DNA from: Paenibacillus sp. GP183 | GTDB lineage: Bacteria; Bacillota; Bacilli; Paenibacillales; NBRC-103111 | Direction: 5' to 3' | Length of the DNA: 64,000 nt | Assembly (NCBI RefSeq): GCF_900104695.1 | Contig: NZ_FNSW01000001.1 | Location: 1,736,001-1,800,000 of the forward strand | Part shown: positions 60,704 through 64,000 of the stretch, piece after piece | Layout: each line of letters starts with the position of its first letter | Position numbering within the stretch: the stretch's first letter is position 1 | Made by a program: the position numbers and the translations under genes | Notes under the pieces: generated by a model | Databases searched by the model: none | Told to the model about the DNA's origin: nothing | The model's input: the letters and a program-made list of their open reading frames with translations, nothing else

Positions 60704-62233
60704 ATGGGATATTTTTTGGGTGTGGATTTAGGTACCTCTGCAGTAAAATGCATTTTAGTAGACATGCGGGGGCAGGTAAAAGGCGGCTACAGCGTGGAAT
60801 ACCCCTTGCTGCAGCCCTATCCGGGCTGGGCTGAGCAGAATCCTGAGGATTGGTGGCTTGGCACCGTTAAAGCCATTCGCGGGCTATTGGAACAATCCGG
60901 CGTTGCGGGCAGCGAGGTAAGCGGCATCGGCCTATCCGGCCAAATGCACGGATCGGTCTTTCTAGATGCTGAGCAGCAGGTTATTCGTCCTGCTCTCTTG
61001 TGGTGCGATCAGCGCACAGCTGAGCAGTGCGAGGAGATTGAATCCTTGGTCGGCCGCGATGAGCTTGGCCGGCTCACTGGCAATCGGGCGCTGACCGGCT
61101 TCACGGCGCCCAAGATTTTGTGGCTCCGGCAGCACGAGCCGGAGCATTACGCGCGCGTGCGGCACCTGCTGCTGCCGAAGGACTATGTCCGGCTGCGCCT
61201 GACGGGCGCCTTCGGCATGGACATGGCCGACGCCAGCGGCACACTGCTGCTGGACGTTGCCGAGCGCCGCTGGTCTCAAACGGTCGCGGAGCGGCTATCC
61301 ATTCCGCTGGAATGGCTGCCTCCGCTGTTTGAGTCCGGCGATGTGGCCGGCCAGCTGCTGCCGGAGGCAGCGCGCCTTACGGGCCTCGCCGCCGGCACGC
61401 CGGTGGTCGCCGGCGGCGGCGACCAAGCTTGCGGCGCCGTCGGCGTCGGCGTCGTGCGCCAGGGCATCGCGTCCGTGGCGCTTGGCACGTCCGGCGTCGT
61501 CTTCGTCCACGACGACGCCTATCAAGTGGATGAAGCGTACCGGCTTCATTCCTTCTGTCACGGGGTGCCGGGCAAGTGGCACCGTATGGGTGTAATGCTG
61601 GCCGCCGGCGGCTCGCTGCAGTGGTGGCGCAGTCATTTTGCGCATGAGGAGCAGGAGCGTGCGCAGCAGGAAGGCAAGGACGTCTACGAGCTGTTGACGT
61701 CTCTGGCCGAGACCGCTCCCTTGGGGAGCGAGGGGCTTTTGTTTTTGCCCTATTTGACCGGGGAGCGGACCCCGCACCCCGATCCGAAAGCTCGAGGCGC
61801 CTTCATCGGGCTGAACTTGCGGCACAGCAAGGCGCATCTGACGCGCGCCGTGCTGGAGGGTATTACCTTCGGACTCCGCGATTCGCTAGAGCTGATGAAG
61901 GAGTCCGGTATTGTTATTCAGGAGCTCCGTGTCAACGGCGGCGGAGCCAAGAGCCCATTCTGGCGGCGGATGATCGCCGACATTTTTGGGGTCCCGGTGG
62001 TCACGGTCAACTCCACCGATGGACCCGCGTACGGCGCTGCCGTTATGGCTGCCTCGGGAGTCCTCCAGCGGGATATAACCGAGCTGTGCGACGAGTGGAT
62101 CCAGGTCGTCGATCGAGTAGAACCCAATCCGAAGCTTCATGCTGAGTATGAAGCCTATTATCAGATCTACCGAGGCTTGTATGGCACCTTGCAGAGCACA
62201 TTTCATCAATTGCATGATTTAGCGCTACAATAA
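60704..62233 (+). CDS. xylB: Xylulokinase (FGGY family)
   Basis: 509 aa. GVDLGTSAVKCILVD (about 5-19, ATP site), GLSGQMHGSVFLD (about 74), the catalytic Asp in PKDYVRLRLTG/MDMADASGT (about 170-180; Asp in VVAGGGDQACGAVG about 237), and RELRVNGGGAKSPFWRRMIA (about 406) match XylB. It phosphorylates D-xylulose to xylulose-5-phosphate. No xylA or xylR is next to it; glpX and a transaldolase (pentose pathway) gene follow in the opposite direction. The part 61100-61900 is far richer in GC than the rest. ATG 60704 follows TTGAGGTGACACG. Confidence 0.92.
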   Translation: MGYFLGVDLGTSAVKCILVDMRGQVKGGYSVEYPLLQPYPGWAEQNPEDWWLGTVKAIRGLLEQSGVAGSEVSGIGLSGQMHGSVFLDAEQQVIRPALLWCDQRTAEQCEEIESLVGRDELGRLTGNRALTGFTAPKILWLRQHEPEHYARVRHLLLPKDYVRLRLTGAFGMDMADASGTLLLDVAERRWSQTVAERLSIPLEWLPPLFESGDVAGQLLPEAARLTGLAAGTPVVAGGGDQACGAVGVGVVRQGIASVALGTSGVVFVHDDAYQVDEAYRLHSFCHGVPGKWHRMGVMLAAGGSLQWWRSHFAHEEQERAQQEGKDVYELLTSLAETAPLGSEGLLFLPYLTGERTPHPDPKARGAFIGLNLRHSKAHLTRAVLEGITFGLRDSLELMKESGIVIQELRVNGGGAKSPFWRRMIADIFGVPVVTVNSTDGPAYGAAVMAASGVLQRDITELCDEWIQVVDRVEPNPKLHAEYEAYYQIYRGLYGTLQSTFHQLHDLALQ

Positions 62234-62287
62234 TTCATGTTAAGCAGAATAGTGCTTGGCTTCTTCAGCAATCTAAACGACAAAATA

Positions 62288-62334
62288 GGCTTTCCCTGAA
62301 CCATTTACATGGTTTATTGGGAAAGCCCCTTAAA
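62288..62334. terminator. Bidirectional hairpin between xylB and glpX
   Basis: GGCTTTCCC pairs with GGGAAAGCC around an inner AACCAT/ATGGTT stem. The T tract is weak on both sides. It ends 4 bp before the glpX stop. Confidence 0.7.
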
Positions 62335-62337
62335 TAC

Positions 62338-63318
62338 CTAACACTGTTCCTTTTTATCATTCAAAAACGGTTTATTTGGCAGATAGTGAATCGATTGTAT
62401 GTACCTGACCGTTTTTGTTTTGGCACGCATGACGAGGGAGTAAGTCTCTGCACGCTCACCTGACAGGTAGCGCACCCCTTTCAGGAAGCTTCCTGACGTC
62501 ACGCCTGTGGCTGCGAAGATCACATCTTCATTGCCTACCATGTCTTCCATGGTCAGGACTTTATAGGGATCTTTCAGGCCCATATCTATACAGCGCTGGT
62601 ATTCCTGAGCGTTGGTTGGCATCAACCTTCCCTGCAGCTCGCCATCGAGGCATTTTAGAGCCGCGGCGGCAAGTACACCTTCCGGCGCACCTCCAGAGCC
62701 AACGAACAAATCAATGCCGCTTTCGGGCATTGCCGGTGCGATGGCTCCGGCCACATCACCGTCACTGAGGAATTTAATCCGCACGCCTACTTTGCGAAGA
62801 GATTTAACCAGCGCATCGTGCCTATCGCGTTCCAGCAGCATGACCGTCAGCTCGCTGAGGTTTTTGTCCAACGCCTTGGCGGCAATGCCAAGCGTAACCT
62901 CAATCGGATCCGTGATGCTGACTTTACCGACGAGGGACGGACCTACGGCCAGTTTCTCCATATACATATCCGGAGCATGGAGCAAATTACCTTTGTTCGC
63001 GATAGCCAGCACAGAAATGGCATTGTCCAATCCCTGGGCCACGATATTAGTTCCTTCCAGCGGATCTACGGCAACATCGACTTCAGGACCTTGCAGATTA
63101 CCTACTTGCTCCCCAATATACAGCATAGGCGCCTCGTCCATTTCGCCTTCGCCGATGACCACCGTGCCTTTGATCGATACAGAGTCAAACATCACACGCA
63201 TTGCGCCTGTTGCGGCATCATCGGCTTCGTTCTTTTTGCCTCGTCCCACCCATTTCGATGCGGCAAGCGCAGCAAGCTCGGTTACTCTGATTACCTCTAA
63301 GGCCAGTTCCCTCTCCAT
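62338..63318 (-). CDS. glpX: Fructose-1,6-bisphosphatase class II
   Basis: 326 aa. Metal motifs: GEGEMDEAPMLYIGE (about 56-70) and VDPLEGTNIVAQGL (about 85-98), plus PEGVLAAAALKCLDGE (about 212). Converts fructose-1,6-bisphosphate to fructose-6-phosphate in gluconeogenesis. Start ATG 63318 (GGGGGG 6 bases before); the frame to 63336 adds six residues. The next gene upstream on the strand is the transaldolase, ending 59 bp away: likely an fsa/tal-glpX unit. Confidence 0.94.
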   Translation of the reverse strand: MERELALEVIRVTELAALAASKWVGRGKKNEADDAATGAMRVMFDSVSIKGTVVIGEGEMDEAPMLYIGEQVGNLQGPEVDVAVDPLEGTNIVAQGLDNAISVLAIANKGNLLHAPDMYMEKLAVGPSLVGKVSITDPIEVTLGIAAKALDKNLSELTVMLLERDRHDALVKSLRKVGVRIKFLSDGDVAGAIAPAMPESGIDLFVGSGGAPEGVLAAAALKCLDGELQGRLMPTNAQEYQRCIDMGLKDPYKVLTMEDMVGNEDVIFAATGVTSGSFLKGVRYLSGERAETYSLVMRAKTKTVRYIQSIHYLPNKPFLNDKKEQC

Positions 63319-63376
63319 GGTCAGCCCCCCGCGCATTCTTATTCAATTTCAACCAATTTTCCTCATCAGTCGATTT

Positions 63377-64000
63377 CTAGAATGTCTTCTGGTTGCCTTT
63401 ATTCCAATCATCCGTGAATTTTTGAATACCTGCATCGGTAAGCGGATGCTTCATCATGTTTTCAATGACTTTGAAGGGCACAGTTGCAATATGCGCTCCG
63501 AGCAGCGCGGCTTCAATAACATGCGCAGAATGGCGTACACTTGCTGAAATAATTTGTGATTCAATGCCATGCACCTGGAAAATTTGGCTGATTTCCTGAA
63601 TCAGATTCATGCCGACCTGGTTAATATCGTCCAATCTGCCGATGAAAGGCGATACGTATGTTGCTCCGGCACGAGCTGCAAGCAGAGCTTGCGTCGATGA
63701 GAAGATCAAAGTCACATTCGTTTTGATCCCCATGGACGAGAAGATTTTGGTTGCTTTAAGCCCTTCTGCCGTCATTGGAACCTTAACGACGATACCTTGT
63801 CCGAGCGAAGCAAGCTTCTTTCCTTGCTCCACCATCTCTGGTGCCTCTAATGCAACTACCTCCGCACTAATGGGAATGTTGCCCACAATTGAAATGACTT
63901 CTTTCAGCGTTTCAAAAAAATCTCTTCCCTCTTTTGTTATCAAAGATGGATTGGTCGTGATTCCTGAGATGACTCCCAAATCGAAGGCTTGCTGAATCTC
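63377..64000 (-). CDS. Transaldolase-like protein (FSA/TalC family), 5' end outside window
   Basis: The frame remains open to the window edge (the codons EIQQAFD directly precede LGVISG), so about 207 residues of some 215 are present. TalC/fructose-6-phosphate aldolase-type: [20 protein letters not shown] (about 10-30 of the family), Schiff-base Lys in [15 protein letters not shown], and [11 protein letters not shown]. Transfers or cleaves a dihydroxyacetone unit in the pentose phosphate pathway. Co-oriented with glpX. Confidence 0.9.
   Translation of the reverse strand, partial: EIQQAFDLGVISGITTNPSLITKEGRDFFETLKEVISIVGNIPISAEVVALEAPEMVEQGKKLASLGQGIVVKVPMTAEGLKATKIFSSMGIKTNVTLIFSSTQALLAARAGATYVSPFIGRLDDINQVGMNLIQEISQIFQVHGIESQIISASVRHSAHVIEAALLGAHIATVPFKVIENMMKHPLTDAGIQKFTDDWNKGNQKTF

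Overview
The window looks like chromosomal DNA of a low-to-middle-GC, Gram-positive, spore-former-type member of the Bacillota, most like Paenibacillus or a close relative. Reasons: strong GGAGG ribosome-binding sites with frequent TTG and GTG starts, a Bacillus-type ferredoxin, a RelQ-type small alarmone synthetase, a YhaN/YhaO pair, S-layer-homology (SLH) and copper-amine-oxidase 'stalk' domains, a GlnR/TnrA-type operator and an MntR-type operator. I saw no rRNA, tRNA, CRISPR array or prophage. The only mobile element recognised is one insertion sequence with 26-bp terminal inverted repeats.

Layout. 1-4.9 kb: housekeeping and hypothetical genes (xpt, a lipoprotein, DedA, a YkvI-like transporter). 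4.2-10.7 kb: a five-gene minus-strand operon with 4-base overlaps (glycosyltransferase, yhaO nuclease, yhaN ATPase with membrane segments, two small membrane proteins). 10.8-15.8 kb: cyclic-di-GMP genes. These are a membrane diguanylate cyclase with a phosphodiester glycosidase, and on the other strand a GGDEF-EAL protein, a DUF5317 membrane protein and, ahead of both, a 26-codon secreted-peptide-like gene separated from them by a terminator hairpin. 15.9-21.2 kb: two XRE regulators (one with clear operators), small unknown genes, a sugar isomerase-like protein and an NSUN/RsmF-type RNA methyltransferase. 21.4-29.4 kb: a giant secreted multidomain protein (2238 aa) and an SLH protein.

29.5-36.6 kb: rRNA modification (RsuA-type pseudouridine synthase, a second RsmF-type methyltransferase), a membrane thioredoxin, a pyrD-relQ-DUF309 operon and an L,D-transpeptidase. 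36.8-43.7 kb: a minus-strand surface and signalling cluster made of a CHASE2 adenylate/guanylate cyclase, a FecR-coiled coil-cohesin protein, a frameshifted secreted protein and an NHL-repeat/stalk protein. 43.9-47.9 kb: ferredoxin, mobB, dinB and cimA. 47.9-49.7 kb: the insertion sequence, whose transposase is broken by a frameshift in an A7 run.

49.7-64 kb: a TlpA/ResA thioredoxin, an MFS exporter, a JAMM peptidase, an exonuclease-DUF294-amtB group with a GlnR/TnrA box, a MerR regulator with a YugP-like peptidase, a LysR regulator, tpx, mntH with an MntR box, xylB, glpX and the 3' part of a transaldolase gene cut by the window edge.

The parts most worth follow-up are the peptide-DUF5317-GGDEF/EAL unit, which has the form of a peptide-responsive c-di-GMP circuit, and the CHASE2 cyclase/FecR-cohesin/NHL cluster. 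All functions are read from sequence motifs by eye; no database search was run.
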